Shown here: positions 19,250 to 31,000 of the stretch, one piece after another
How positions within the stretch are numbered: the first letter of the stretch is position 1
How the letters are laid out: the number at the start of each line of letters is the position of its first letter
Origin: Chara braunii
Taxonomy: Eukaryota > Streptophyta > Charophyceae > Charales > Characeae
DNA: 35,497 bases
Assembly: GCA_003427395.1 (NCBI GenBank)
Contig: BFEA01000001.1
Coordinates: 11,555,059-11,590,555 of the forward strand
Reading direction: 5' to 3'
Notes under the pieces: model-generated
The model's input: only the letters and a program-made list of their open reading frames with translations
Databases searched by the model: none
What the model was told of the DNA's origin: nothing
Translations under genes and position numbers: made by a program

Positions 19250-19582
19250 ATTCGACATATCTTCATTTTTTGCTACTCGATACCAGGGTCAAGCCCCACA
19301 CTTAGTTGTTCGCAGACCATGTGCCTATTTGAAAAAACAGCCTACCAGTCCTGCGAATTTTTGAAGGCAGGTAGAGGGGTGCCCGTTTGGCTGGTTGTAC
19401 ATGAATGGGAAGTTCTTTTAAAAAAAATAATAAAAAAAATGCTTACCTAAAAATCAGTCAGGCTCCCCATACATCCAAGCGCCGACACAAATGTTTGGAG
19501 TTGGAGCTACCACCTGTTTTAAATTGCGCCATCTGACGTTTTCTTCTTTTATTTTTTCCCCTCCGTTGGCTTACGTTAACAA

Positions 19583-19660
19583 TGGCTTCACCTGCATGGG
19601 CCACCGCCAAGAGCTGTTGAACTTGAAATACAAACCTGAGTTCGATTCCACGCGGAATCG
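19583..19660 (+). repeat. tRNA-like Pol III promoter relic
   Basis: TGGCTTCACCTGCATGGG at 19583-19600 is A-box-like and GAGTTCGATTCC at 19638-19649 matches the B box (GTTCGANTCC). Spacing is normal for a tRNA, but no cloverleaf with matching acceptor arms was found. The B-box match is good; the rest may be chance. Confidence 0.35.
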
Positions 19661-19828
19661 ATCTTAACAAAAGGGGAAAAAATTGGACCATTTCTCGATC
19701 AATAAGTGCCATCCTTGCACAACCGCCATACTAACTGCACGCTGCAGATTTTAGTCGCAACATCCTCAAATCACGTGGTCAAAATCAACCGCACCACTGC
19801 GTCCAGACTTCTGGGATGCCCCAAAAGA

Positions 19829-19909
19829 AGCTAGCCTAGTCGGGAACTTATAGATTCAATCCCTGTACCCACAAGGTCAGAGTTTGGCATGTTACCTACT
19901 AGGCTAGCT
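19829..19909 (-). repeat. tRNA-like unit with 12-bp terminal stem
   Basis: AGCTAGCCTAGT at 19829-19840 is the exact reverse complement of 19898-19909. On the minus strand TAGCCTAGTAGG fits an A box and GGATTGAATCT (19862-19852) weakly fits a B box. It could be a SINE head or a fossil tRNA fold; it is not a functional tRNA. Confidence 0.4.
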
Positions 19910-20034
19910 CCTACTTCGGAAGAAGTATGAGTGACTTTTCTGTAAAAAGAGCATTGCTCCAGCAAGTCGCCCATCTATGGCAAAGTCTTGTGGGCTAGAG
20001 TGTCGGGTTTCCAACACTTTGGGGAGAAAAAAAA

Positions 20035-20775
20035 CCTCCCAAGCAGGGCAACCGGCGTTCGGGACGGGCCGAACGCCCGAACGTACGGGTCCCCTTGGGG
20101 TTGTGTTCAACCATTCATGCCGAACGTGGACAAAAAAAATAAATAAATAAAAATTAAAAAATATGAAAAAATATATGTTATGAAACAAAAAAAGTAAAGA
20201 ATATTTGCCCGAGCGTATCATCCAAATTACTTACCAAATTTAAAATAAAAATAAAATATAGAAGAAAAAAAAATAAAAAAATTAGTGAGTGAGCGAGCAC
20301 GTTTTCGACACCTCGATCTTTGGCGATTTCTCATTTTTGTTTTTCATAAACAAATGCGCTGAAAATTTACCGATGTGTACTTCACATAATACAAAACCTA
20401 TTAATTTTTTTTTTAAAAATAATAAAACTGTTTAGGCCCAACAATAAAGTGAAAAAAAAAAAAAAAAAGTAAAAAAATATATATATAGTAAATGGGCGAG
20501 CATGTTTTGACACCGCCATCATTTGCGATTTTTAATTTTTGTTTGGCTAAGCAAAATGACTTCAAAATTTATAGGCATGTAACTCACATTATAGAGAACT
20601 CGCATAAACAAAATTAAAAAAAAAAAAAGTTATTTTTTTTCCCCCGAAATAAGTTTTTGCGGGGGCCAAACGCAGTTGGGCTTGAACCTCAAACGGGACC
20701 CCGAACGCCGGTACGTACGGAGGTAGGCCCGGGGACCTCCGTACATACGGCCTGGTGACCCTGCTTGCGAGCATA
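20035..20775. mobile_element. Old foldback element with GC-rich ends
   Basis: The left end at about 20035-20120 (AAGCAGGGCAACCGGCGTTC) is inversely related to the right end at about 20655-20775 (GGTGACCCTGCTTGCGAG). Shared blocks are GTTGAAC, GGGACCC, CGAACGCCGG and CCCTGCTT. The ends are diverged, GC-rich and flank an AT-rich core. The core itself contains two direct copies of a 130-bp unit. Exact borders and a target duplication cannot be set by eye. Confidence 0.6.
20284..20620 (+). repeat. Diverged 204-bp-period direct repeat
   Basis: Copies at about 20284-20415 and 20488-20620 share GGCGAGCATG/AGCGAGCACG, GTTTT-GACACC, GCGATTT, TTTTTGTTT and ACATTATA/ACATAATA blocks in the same order. 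Both are followed by A/T-rich runs. Confidence 0.72.
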
Positions 20776-21608
20776 TTGTTCGAGACCTATTAGGAATAAT
20801 AATTTAAAAAAAAAATTAAGCGGTCTATATCTCTCACCACGGTCAAGCATCTCGCACAACCATTCTTTTTGGCCACTTAGGCTATGAATCGCGCGACTGC
20901 TAAATCATGCATCCCTTTTTTTGTATAACATATTTAATTTAGCATTGCACCGACTGTGCGCCCTTGCAGCCTCACTAGAAGTGGAACACAACCGCTCATC
21001 TCGCCCGTCACGACCCATTCTTCTTTTACGTTGGCAAGTGTCCGAACTCGAGTTTAAAATTTTTACTAAGTTTTTCAATCATAGGTCTAGTTTTTATAAT
21101 CTTTCGGTAGGTGCATGAACCTCATCAAAGTTCTTTATTTCGGAACTTTCCTTCATATTTATCAGAAAACATCCGACATAAAAAAACAACTCCAACACAT
21201 ACCCTTGGAAGGATTTATGCTCCAACTTTTTGCAGCTGCTCTTTTCCGTGAGCCATTTAACAATTTGTACTGCAAGATGAACTATACACTGCAGAAGGTT
21301 TGCTTATCTCTAGTTCGGTAGGTTCATAATAAGGTGGAAAAACGTTTTCCACTCTTGTTCCCCACACATATGTAACTCATCTTGCCGTACCCACTCCTTT
21401 TATCATCCTTCGAAAATCTTAATCCGAATGTCGTAGGGGGCCGGCCTGATCCGATAGAGGTAATTTCTTGTTATTTAATGAAAATACCGGACCATTTTAA
21501 ACCACCAGTACCTCCGAGTCTGTTTTTGCCGACCCTGAATTTCACTGCGCTCCAAGTTTGCCGAGCTTGGGTCCCACTCTATTTCTTTATGGTACTCTCA
21601 CGGGGATT
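20776..21608. other. Stretch without a recognised gene
   Basis: Short ORFs (65, 68 and 127 aa) of no recognised family. No structure was seen apart from T-rich tracts. Confidence 0.45.
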
Positions 21609-21634
21609 AAAAAAAAAAAAAAAAAAAAAAAAAA
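21609..21634. repeat. Poly-A tract
   Basis: A run of 26 A residues on the plus strand. A retroelement tail is possible, but no body was identified upstream. Confidence 0.9.
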
Positions 21635-21698
21635 GTTGCGGTAATGAAACTCACGAAAAAAGAAAAGGAAACAATGCTTTGGTCGTGATTGCAGTTGT

Positions 21699-21780
21699 AT
21701 ACATTCTTGGAAGTGGTAGTGTGAGTGTGCTCTCAGTAAATACATTCTTGGAAGTGGTAGTGTGAGTGTGCTCTCAGTAA
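21699..21780 (+). repeat. Exact 41-bp tandem duplication
   Basis: Positions 21699-21739 and 21740-21780 are identical; each copy runs from ATACATTCTTGGAAG to GTGCTCTCAGTAA. GGTAGTGTGAG inside each copy also ends the element near 5277. There is no N between the copies, so this may be a real recent duplication. Confidence 0.93.
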
Positions 21781-21804
21781 GGGCATCTCTGCCCCGTGGC
21801 CTGG

Positions 21805-22070
21805 TTGTCAGATTCCAAAAGCACACACAAAAAAAAACAGAAACACGTATTTGGCCGTGGAAATGGTTGGATACGTTCCTCTAAGTGTCAGTGTAATGAG
21901 GGTTACAATCCTCTGAGGGACCACAGCCTAAGCAGATCACGGATTTAGATTGTCAGATTCCAAAAACAGAAAAAAAAAGAAACAGAAACACGTATTCGAC
22001 AGTGAAAATGGATGGATACATCAGGGTTACAATCCTTTTAGGAAACACAGCCAGCGCAGATCACGGATTC
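21805..22070 (+). repeat. Diverged tandem duplication, 145-bp period
   Basis: Copy one (21805-21947) and copy two (21950-22070) share TTGTCAGATTCCAAAA, CAGAAACACGTATT, GGGTTACAATCCT, CACAGCC and GCAGATCACGGATT in order. Copy two lacks about 25 bp in the middle. Confidence 0.9.
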
Positions 22071-22374
22071 CCCAATGCCTCGTTGGCAGGGGACTCATAA
22101 TAAACAAACGAGAGAAAAAAAAACAAACAAGTTTCATAATATTATCGTTTTTGTTGTATGATGCATTCTGTAGAGGAAGACTGTGAGCACGGTCTCCTAG
22201 ACTACCCTGCCCGACATCATTGCAGTACATAAGTTTTTTTTTTTTTCCTTTTTCTTTCACGCGCGGGCAAAAGAAAACTAAGATTTATAGGACTCGCCGA
22301 CCCTGGGCCCCACCACCGATTTCTTCGAGGACAGACCAGTACTTTGTAATTTCCCAACACTGGCAGAGGTACTG

Positions 22375-22445
22375 GACCTACTGGTGGTTTAAAACTTTGT
22401 TGTGGACGACAAACCCAACTACTTTGATCAAATATGAGATCCTAC
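22375..22445 (+). repeat. Left copy of a direct repeat flanking LINE relic 2
   Basis: ACAAACCCAACTACTTTGAT and following bases resemble ACCAACCCAACAACTTTGAA at about 24146-24165, at perhaps 70% over 50 bp. The two lie on either side of the second LINE relic. They may be an unrelated interspersed repeat. Confidence 0.4.
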
Positions 22446-22699
22446 ACTAATGCGTTTATTTTGAAGAGATTGGTCGTCCTTTGCCTGTATCTCATAACAC
22501 ACTAACTGACTATAGTTCGTCCTCCTATAATGTTAATCCCTCCTGGTCCCGCTTATCTATTAGCGGACCGATCTTATTACGACCTCCCGTTGCTAGTCAA
22601 ACCTACACCTTCAATGAATTGTCTGCGCACATTCCCTCAACTTGATAATCTATCCCTAACTCCCCTCGTTCAACCACTTTTTCACCATTCGTCCTTTGA

Positions 22700-24130
22700 T
22701 CTTTGAATTCAGTATGACGGTACCGCTTTCAGTATCAAGTGGAGGTATTATAACTTAGCTACCTCCCTATATAGTATTTCCTTCACGGCTTGATCCTTTC
22801 GTCATCTCCTCTTTCGCCGATCCCACATGTGCTTCACCTCATATACCCCCTTCTCCAGCCACTACCTCCCGAATGCATGAGGCTCCCTGTTCCAAGGGAA
22901 AGGGTCTTTTTTTTTTACCATGATGAAGGTATTGCCAAAGAGTGGTTGCACTAATATTTGATCAATTGTCATCGGGTATCGCTGAGTTCATTGAAAATTT
23001 TGCCAAATAGTTAGCACTGGGGACCAGACAGTTCCCTGTTGTAGATTCTTAAGGATATGGGGTGCCATTAAAGCATGCAACATTGTTTCTTGTGGTATAA
23101 GGGACACGCTAAATGTTTCCAGTCTGCACCATCTTCTTGCAATAATAGCTAAACTATTGTTTGTGCTTGCAATGCCCATGGTTGGTGTTCTACGTCCAGG
23201 ATCGCTAAGTCGGTCATAGCTTTGGGTTGGGTAATTTTAACCCATGTCATCCGTACTATTGCTTTCTCTACTCTCGGATCCGAGGTAAAAACAAATGTGG
23301 TCGTCACTCTCTAAAAATCTAACAATTGTTGGCACGATGAAATATAAATGACCACTACATACGAGACAAGGGAAATCAACGCGTTGTTTATCAAAAGTGT
23401 TGTACAAAATACCCCAACCACGATGTTGCCCAACCATGACGTGACCCAAGCCACAACTGCTGCCATAAGTTTCGCTATTTATGTCTCTCCTTCATGTTTT
23501 GTTGCTACCAGCTCCACTATTTGGGGGTCTCTCCTTCGTGTACTTTACTTTGACTCCTTTCGACAAAACGTCCATCTTCCCACAGTCCCCGATTTCCACC
23601 CCCTTCAACTTTATTATTACGGATTTCCTTTAGTTAACTCTCACTTCTAATGCCTTGGTAAAGTTGTTGATTATGCGTTGTAAAATATTGAGCTGTTTTT
23701 TTTATGCTCTATTGATCGCCCCCGTGCCATCGGTGAACGTAAAAGCTTTGATCTTTGTCTTGAGTAGTCTTAGGCCGACCAACTTATAATTTTCTCATAT
23801 CATGTTGTATAATACCTTGACATATAGTATTAGTATGTATAACGTCGGCGAAATCGGACATCCTTGCCTAATTATGCTTGTAGCAGAAAACATCTGGGAC
23901 GTTCGTCATTAAATTCTGATAGCCACTTGTGCAATTCCTAATATTGCTTGCATCAATTTTACAAATTGTTCCCCTAACCCTCTCATCAACAATGCTTCCC
24001 TCAAGAAAATGTCACCGAACCTTATCATACGTTTTTTTTAAGTCTATGGATACTACCAACATTGGTTGCTCCATAAATTTCAAAATTCGAAACAAATGGT
24101 TGAAGTTGGTTCCTTCGCTCATGTGTCTCC
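22700..24130 (-). pseudogene. LINE reverse transcriptase relic, heavily decayed
   Basis: Translating the minus strand in shifting frames recovers RT landmarks in the right order: VVSIDLKKTYDKVR at about 24054-24012, REALLMRGLGEQFVKLMQAI, then IIRQGCPISPTLYILIL at about 23871-23825. Next are GLRLLKTKIKAF followed by TDGTGAI where an ADD motif is expected, then VN-stop-RKSVIIKLKG near 23620. C-terminal blocks PKAMTDLAILDVEHQPWALQAQ (about 23205-23140) and EGVYEVKHMWDRR (about 22860-22815) follow. At least ten stops and several frameshifts interrupt it. The first motif keeps the usual Asp, unlike the LINE at 6-13 kb, and the sequence is clearly from a different lineage. It lacks a recognisable endonuclease or ORF1. 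Confidence 0.82.
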
Positions 24131-24200
24131 ACGTCCGTGTTTGGCGCACCAACCCAACAACTTTGAAAATATCGAACTTTGCTACTATACTCAGAACGAA
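24130..24200 (+). repeat. Right copy of a direct repeat flanking LINE relic 2
   Basis: The counterpart of 22375-22445. RT similarity stops close to its edge on the minus strand, which may mark the 5' limit of the surviving LINE. Confidence 0.38.
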
Positions 24201-24249
24201 AAGTTCGGCGTAAAAAATGAGTTAGTGAAAAAATAGTTAACAATGATAT

Positions 24250-27200
24250 GCCTTATCGATACATGTTGCGGTTTTTTGCACTTTCCATTCCTTTTGTCCA
24301 TGGTCGATTGTGGTATGAAAAAGCGAACGTGTTCAAATATAGGATAAATTAAGACAAATAAACTAAACACTATTTACATTCATTTCACGTTATTCAAATA
24401 CAAATTGAAAAAATTGTTCTAGTTCATATTCATTCACATTCTTTAATAATAAGGTATATATTAATGTTCTCATAACACATTAAATTTGAAAGAAAGGATT
24501 GTGACAACTACTAAAAGTTTTGCTAATGATGACCAATTACAAGGAGTGACAAAATATTTTGACACCATTTTATATTCCAACTACAATTACGCAAAAAAAT
24601 AAACAACTCACATTTGCAAAACTGTGAAATAATAATGCATATCTATAAAAAAAAACTTCCATAAAAAATAATAATAAGAGGAAATGTATTACCCCGGTCT
24701 CTACTCTAGCACAGTAGCACATACCGCTCAGCAAAAAAAAAACATTTAACCACATCATCGATCGCACAAGAGTGCATAATTAATTTTCGTGAACTTCTCA
24801 AATCCTTCAACGATTGTCACCCCCCCAATCCGATCACTTAGCGAGTTAGCGCAAGTCCACTATTTCGTTGAGAGACCTGATTTGATTATAATGAACATGC
24901 CCGAACTTTTTGATTCACTAGACTATGATGCTGCCAAACTACCTGATCAGGCTCCTCCGGTTCACCGGAGAAAGACAAAATGCAAAGGTCAGGCTTGTGA
25001 GATCTATATTTGTGTGGAGGAGGAATAATATATGCATAATAATGGTACACAGACTCGAGAAAGGTTAGAAGAGGTTTGTGCATAATTAAACCCGGTGTGA
25101 AGGATTATCTAACATGCATTGCCATTACGAAAATTAGATTGAAAGAAAGTGTTAGGTGGGAATATCAGTTTCATTGAGGAGAAAAGGGAGGGGGGAGAAG
25201 AACAATGGTGATTGTAAGATATTTTTGCATGCACTGAAAGTTATGATGCGTAAGCAATGGCGGAAGCATTTTGTCGGCATGAGCAATAAATTAAAAAAAC
25301 GCGAAGATGAAAAAACAATAGAGCGTTAGACAATTTTTTGTAGAAAAACACGTGTTGTGCTAAAAATATTGGGTAAGGAGGCTTACATACACAAGTCGAA
25401 AATCCTAAGTGCTTTAGTTAAACCATCAATGCCTACCGTTATGACCAGTTGTTTACTCGCTCGGATGAATGAGTCTGCCGCTCACAATATTCATTTGAAA
25501 CAACACTACAGTTTGACTGGTTGTTAACACTCCTTGAGAACCGATAGGTAATGATGGTTTAAGATGAGAAACAAATATGACAATAAACAAAAATCCTATT
25601 TATCTTGCAAATTTGAGAAATAACAAAAATCTTGGAAGTAACTTTTCAAGGTGAAAAGTTTCGACAAAAACAATATCCTTGCCCTTGACGCTGTCAACCA
25701 TCTGCTCTGCACTCGTTTACTATGAGATTACATATTTGTCAAACATGAATTAATATTTTTCAAGCATATCGATATCTATCAGATCAAATTGAAAACATTG
25801 TTTTTAATTCTCTTAGGGACAAATAATTCAAACAATATGTCGAGTTTGCTGATTAACCAATCTTTATTCGTGATTTTTTCTTTGAATGATTTTACTTCAT
25901 AAGTCCAAAGGCAACGTAGTAGATGATCGAGGATTGTAGTATAATAATTTGCGATAGCTTTTCATCTGCTAAAAAATAAGTAAAATTGCAAACCAATTCA
26001 TTTGTTTCTTATGATTGATAAATTGAGTTGTGGAAGCTAATCTACGAAAGAAAGTTTTTTAGACATACATTGGAACATACCAAAGGTGTTACGATCACAA
26101 ACTTGAAAGGTAGATAAAACGTGACAAAGACTTTGAAGAATGAGGATCAATGTTTGGTGGATAAAAGAGTCAAAGGCTAATATAATGCCCACGAGTCTGT
26201 AAAAATAATATTGTATATTGGTGACATACTGTGAGGCATTTCATATGATCACACTATCCAATGGTTCTTCGTCTGCCACCATACAAACAACGATCCGACT
26301 ATGAAATAAATAATTTATGTTTCTCCTGCACTTTTGATTTTGCGTAGATGATATGGTATTTGAGTATGCTTGAAGGTCATAAATAAAATGCGACTCTCAT
26401 GCTAGTCCATCACAACCATATCTGTATAATGAAGGATATAAATATATAACACATTTATTCACAAGCATTTCTTATTTGCCTTCATGTTGTTCCTTAGTTG
26501 TAAGTCTCCACTATGGTCCCCCTTTCTCCTGCACCGAACCCCATGCTTATTGCTATCAGACCTTCACCTACTTGGCGTGTAAACAATCATGTTCAAATAA
26601 TGGACAAACAAAACATCTCATACGAGATTGTATTAAACTTTTAGGGAGTAGCAAAATGTCATCCCTTTGCATCTTTCTATCCTTCGACAAGAATGTTCAA
26701 AAGTATAATATAGAATTATCCAAAGTTTGTAGGGATAATTCAATTGCATCAACCTTGTCCTCATCTGAAGATAAAACCGCAACAACTATCGTCGTGAATA
26801 CAAAAAAGAGTTACCTCCTTGACATGTATTGTAACTCTTATAAAAAACTATGACCAATATAATAATATTGGTTTTGCATAAGTTGATAGACAAAAAACAA
26901 AGAGCCTCAATAAGGGTAGGTTTATCTTTGACAACATAGTCACAATAATTAAGGTACTCGAGGTGGCAAACAAGGAAAAACAAGCGGTCTTACTTTGGAT
27001 CATATTGCACTTAATCATGATAACAACAGAATGGATATCGACAAAAAATCGCTACACTGACGCAACTTTGCCGCTATGCAAATGAACAATGAAAGATTTA
27101 CCACATTTGTTCCTCGATTACCCAAGGTTTACGTAGTTATGGCAATAGTGAGAAACGACAATACAACAACTTCACCTCCCTTTTAAGATGGAGGATAATG

Positions 27201-27870
27201 GGTAGCGACTCTTAGAGATAATTAGGGATGAAATGCTGTGGGTTATTTAGTGTTGATGAAATGAAGAAATCAACAGAGACTATTTTTTTTTCACCCACCT
27301 CGATAGTGGCATATGTTAAACAAAACTTGTGTGTGCCCATCCATGCGGATTTTCGATCAGGTGAGGAACAAAGCAGGGCTTGGGGTTTGGTGGGGGTAAA
27401 CATCGTTTAGACAATTATGAAATGATATGTCGATGCTAATTGAGCTGGAGGGTACGATGGAGGCCCTCATTTTCGTCACTAAACACAAGAATATACGAAG
27501 TACAATATACAAATGGGAATAGTGGAGCAAAAGGTCTAATTGTTTAGGCTTATGGCACAAAAAGGGGGATAAAAAGATAGACGTGGGTAATTTGTACTTG
27601 GTCGGGACAAAGGATTAAAAAGTCGGGGGGGTAGGAGGAGAGAGGGCACTCAAGGTGAACTTAATGAGATTTTAATTGAACTAGATGTTGTGATGCCTGA
27701 GTAGTTGTATAACTCTTATGATCATAAATTGACTCGGCACACCGGTGTTATTAATTAAGTTGGGACGTTGAACCTGATTTCCAGAAGGTGCTTTACCCCA
27801 CCAATAGACCAAGGTTTGCAAAAAAAAAAACAAAAAAAACATAGAGGTAGTTGAGAAACGGTTAGCAGAG
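24250..27870. other. AT-rich stretch without a recognised gene
   Basis: No ORF shows a family signature. The longest, 125 aa at 26476-26853 on plus, is Ser/Lys/Thr-rich and lacks known motifs, and it starts within generic AT-rich sequence. No inverted or tandem repeats of note were seen by eye. Confidence 0.5.
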
Positions 27871-28040
27871 CCTTAAATTTTTGAGTTTTTTCAGGGTCAT
27901 TACAACAAACATCCCACACCTTTTAAGCCAGACTTGTCACCAATCCAAAAAGTGGACGCCGAATAAACCACCAACATAAAAAAAAAAAGTAAAAAAATTG
28001 GTGAAGGGGCGTAAAACCCCAAGGCAAAAATTTGTTCTCA
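27871..28040 (+). repeat. Interspersed repeat, plus-oriented copy
   Basis: TTTTTCAGGGTCATTACAAC, CCACACCTTTTAAGCCAGAC, TTGTCACCAATCC and AGTGGACGCC are found again in inverse orientation at 29400-29590. About 75% identity by eye over roughly 110 bp, weaker afterwards. Confidence 0.78.
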
Positions 28041-29084
28041 TGCAAAATTTGCTTTTTTCAAAATTTATGAAAGGGAGGCGCAACTACTGGCAAAGTGCTC
28101 AGTCTTTGCGTTAGCCGGACCGCCACCGGCGGCCCCACCCCATCTCTGACTACCGCTGTTGGGGCGGGGTGCAACATGAATTACCTCGTTTGCGAGGCCC
28201 CATGCTTGCAAGGGTCCCCTCTATACTGTCTTAGGAGAAGTGGTAGGAAGGTAGTGAAAGGTGAAAAAGAATTTGAGAGAATAACATAGTATTAAATAAT
28301 AATAATAATAATAAAAATTCAAGATTTTCATGGCTGACCAAAAATATAATCTCCAAAACCCCAACAAACATTAAACTTGGCACACACAGACCTTGACAAA
28401 AAATAAAATTGGGGATATATATATATATAATGCAATTTTTTAAGTTGCGTGGGGGTCAACCTGGGCTAAAAAGTGGGGGTCCTTGTGAACAACTTGTGGC
28501 ATTTCAAAGCCTCCATTTAGCCTCGACCGATCCTTGTATGATTTGTATCTACGAGCAGGTCTTCTGCTAAGGCCATGATAGAACACTCTCAATCATACCT
28601 ACTAAAAGGCATAAGATGCTTCAGTGAAATTGGAAGATGTCGCTTAATATCTCTATCTGCTATACTAGTAAGAGTGTGTTGATGAACCTTTGTGGCAAAA
28701 TTATTCCGTCACTTCGAATTTCAGTGAACCCTTGTGAGGCACATAGACTTTAGTCCACATTGGGAAGGTGTTCCCAAAACTCATCACTTTCAGTGCGGTG
28801 ATAACAAAATTTTAATTTAGATTATCGTTTGTCGAGGAGTTGCATAGCCATCTTACAAGTGGGTAATAGACCCTTCCGTTTCAACCTCATGTAATAGACC
28901 CTTACATTTCAACCTCGTGTTCACCCCTCCAACATCGAAAAGTGCATTTAGCGATAATTTTGTACTTTGTTTTTTCTTTTGCTCTGTTTTATTTATTGTC
29001 AAGGTTTGTGTGTGCCAAGTTCGATGTTTGTCAAGGTTTTATAAATTACTATATTTTTCGTTCTGAAAGTTCTAAAATTCCATA
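28041..29084. other. Stretch without a recognised gene
   Basis: Contains a short (AAT)n run at 28296-28313 and a TA run near 28417-28429. A GC-rich patch at 28090-28205 includes an imperfect stem (CCGCCACCGGCGG). No coding gene was recognised. Confidence 0.45.
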
Positions 29085-29460
29085 AAAATGAAAAATAATG
29101 AATTTGTTTATACCCCTTTCTGCATAGCACTGTGCTCGTATTCGAAGGCGAACGTGAACATGTTCGCTCGAACGCGAACAAACGCTCCAACCCCCCCAAA
29201 CACAAACATAAAAAATATATTAAAAAAAAAAGTTTTCAAAAGGATTAAAAAAAAAAAAAGTTATGTAAAATATTAATACAAGCAACTTTTGCCTTGAAGT
29301 CATGTTCAAATCCGTAACCAATCATATGTTAAAAATTAAAAAACCAATTTATTTATTTTTTTAAGCGAAAAAACAATTACGTTTGCCCGAACATGTTCCC
29401 GAGCTGTTCGCGCGAACGTGAAGGGGCACGAACACTTTTGCCGTGCTACGCAAACCCCTT
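29085..29460. repeat. Imperfect inverted repeat with GTTCG-rich arms
   Basis: The left arm (about 29112-29195) carries GCATAGCACTG, GAACGTGAACATGTTCGCTC and GAACGCGAAC. The right arm, read in reverse complement from 29455, carries GCGTAGCACGG, TTCACGTTCGCGCGAACAGC and GAACATGTTCG. The core is AT-rich. This resembles the GC-rich-end/AT-rich-core plan of the unit at 20035-20775. Confidence 0.6.
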
Positions 29461-29590
29461 TGATCCATTTTTTCACTTTCATTTTTTTTTATTTATTTGG
29501 TGTCCACTCTCTAGGTTGGTGACAAACCTGACTTAAAAGGTGTGAGACATGTATTATAATGAATCTAAAAAAACCCTAAAAATTAAGAGT
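29400..29590 (-). repeat. Interspersed repeat, minus-oriented copy
   Basis: The inverse partner of 27871-28040; TCACACCTTTTAAGTCAGGT and TTGTCACCAACC are the best conserved blocks on the minus strand. It overlaps the right arm of the inverted repeat at 29085-29460, so the two may be parts of one composite family. Confidence 0.78.
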
Positions 29591-29599
29591 TTTATTAAT

Positions 29600-31000
29600 C
29601 ATTTCTCATAAACTTGGCAACTTGCCATCACAAGAGAAGGGGATGAGGATGTTGATTGTAGCGGTTTCTAAGACGAGAGAGATTTTCCAAGCCCTTGAGT
29701 CTTCCTTCACCATATCAAACGTATAAAAAAATAATTTTTTAGCGTATGGTCAAATAATTACCCCACGACAATGATAACTACGTTGTAAAAATCTTTGAGA
29801 GAGCGAAAGAGAAATAACAAAAACTAAAGTCTTTGATTTAGATAAGGTAGCTTCCAAAGGTGTTGGCTCAATCTCCAGAACCGTGGTCTACAATATCCCT
29901 TAACAAGTTTTTGCTTTCTTGGTTTACGATGCATTGAGGATCGGTACTCCAGTAAGTGGGAGAGTAATGCAACGCGTAAAAACGAAAATCAACATCCTTA
30001 TTCCCAATTGAGGCCGAACAGGTATGTTGAAATCAAGCTTTTGCGAACAGCTAGTGAATGTATGCCGAACATTGGACCCAAAAACCACTGCGTTTGAAGT
30101 TAATTTTGAAATTTGCAATTGACATCCGATAACAGTGGATCGAAGTCGAGTATCCAATTGAATCCGTTGATCAGCCTCAGATTCACTGAAGCTCAAGTTG
30201 GCTTGTAAGAGTGCTCAAACCTAGCCACTGATCAGTTTATTGGCTCATTGGACATCAAGCCTGGCGACTAGCTGCTGTGTCGCTAAGATTCAAAACCTCT
30301 TATTGACTCGTTGGGGAACTTAAAATTGAGTTATTGATTAATTGACAGATACGCTGGGCATCAAGCCGATGATTAGCTGCTTGTATCCTCACACTCGTTG
30401 AAACTTTCAAAGTCAAGTTTGACCCTCCAGCTGCGAAACAAAATTCAGATCATCGAAACCCCCTTCCGATCATCTCCCGATCGAGCACACGGAGCCAGAA
30501 AGAGGGGATAAGCACAAAAGACAAGGATCTGCAGATGGGATTAAGGTCAAGCCTTTGAAGTGACTTGACTGAATAGTGAAATTCATACCTCTTGATTGGC
30601 GCTTCATTATCTATCCCTGAATTGTTCAGTTGGTTGATTGGTCATTATCTTACTCTGGACAATACTTACTTCTCTTATCTGTTTGTTTTATTTTCCTTCT
30701 CTTACTTGTAAGAAACTGTTGTGAAGCGAAACAACAAAACACTCTTGATCAAGCTACAACTGGATTTTGAACCTACATGAGGAAAGGGAGTATTCTAATT
30801 AAGCAAAATAATTTGTTATGTTTTCATGCTCTGATGACGATATAAAGTTCTCCCATGAGTAAGGATGTGACAGACGATTCTTAAAAAACTCCCTGCTGGT
30901 CATTGAGGACCTCGAAAGCGGGCGCAGCGAGTTACAAACGCTCTTGCCCTTGGCTTCAGCGAACAATAGGCGACCCCTTCCCGGGTTTCCTCACAACGGG
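29600..31000. other. Stretch without a recognised gene
   Basis: A diverged direct repeat is present: GGACATCAAGCCTGGCGACT at 30250 and GGGCATCAAGCCGATGATTA at 30356, both followed by AGCTGC and later by a CTCGTTG block (period near 106). Otherwise nothing is recognisable. Confidence 0.5.

Noticed and set aside
26476-26853. 125-aa plus-strand ORF as a gene
   Set aside because: Low-complexity Ser/Thr/Lys-rich composition in AT-rich DNA, with no recognised motif or splice context.
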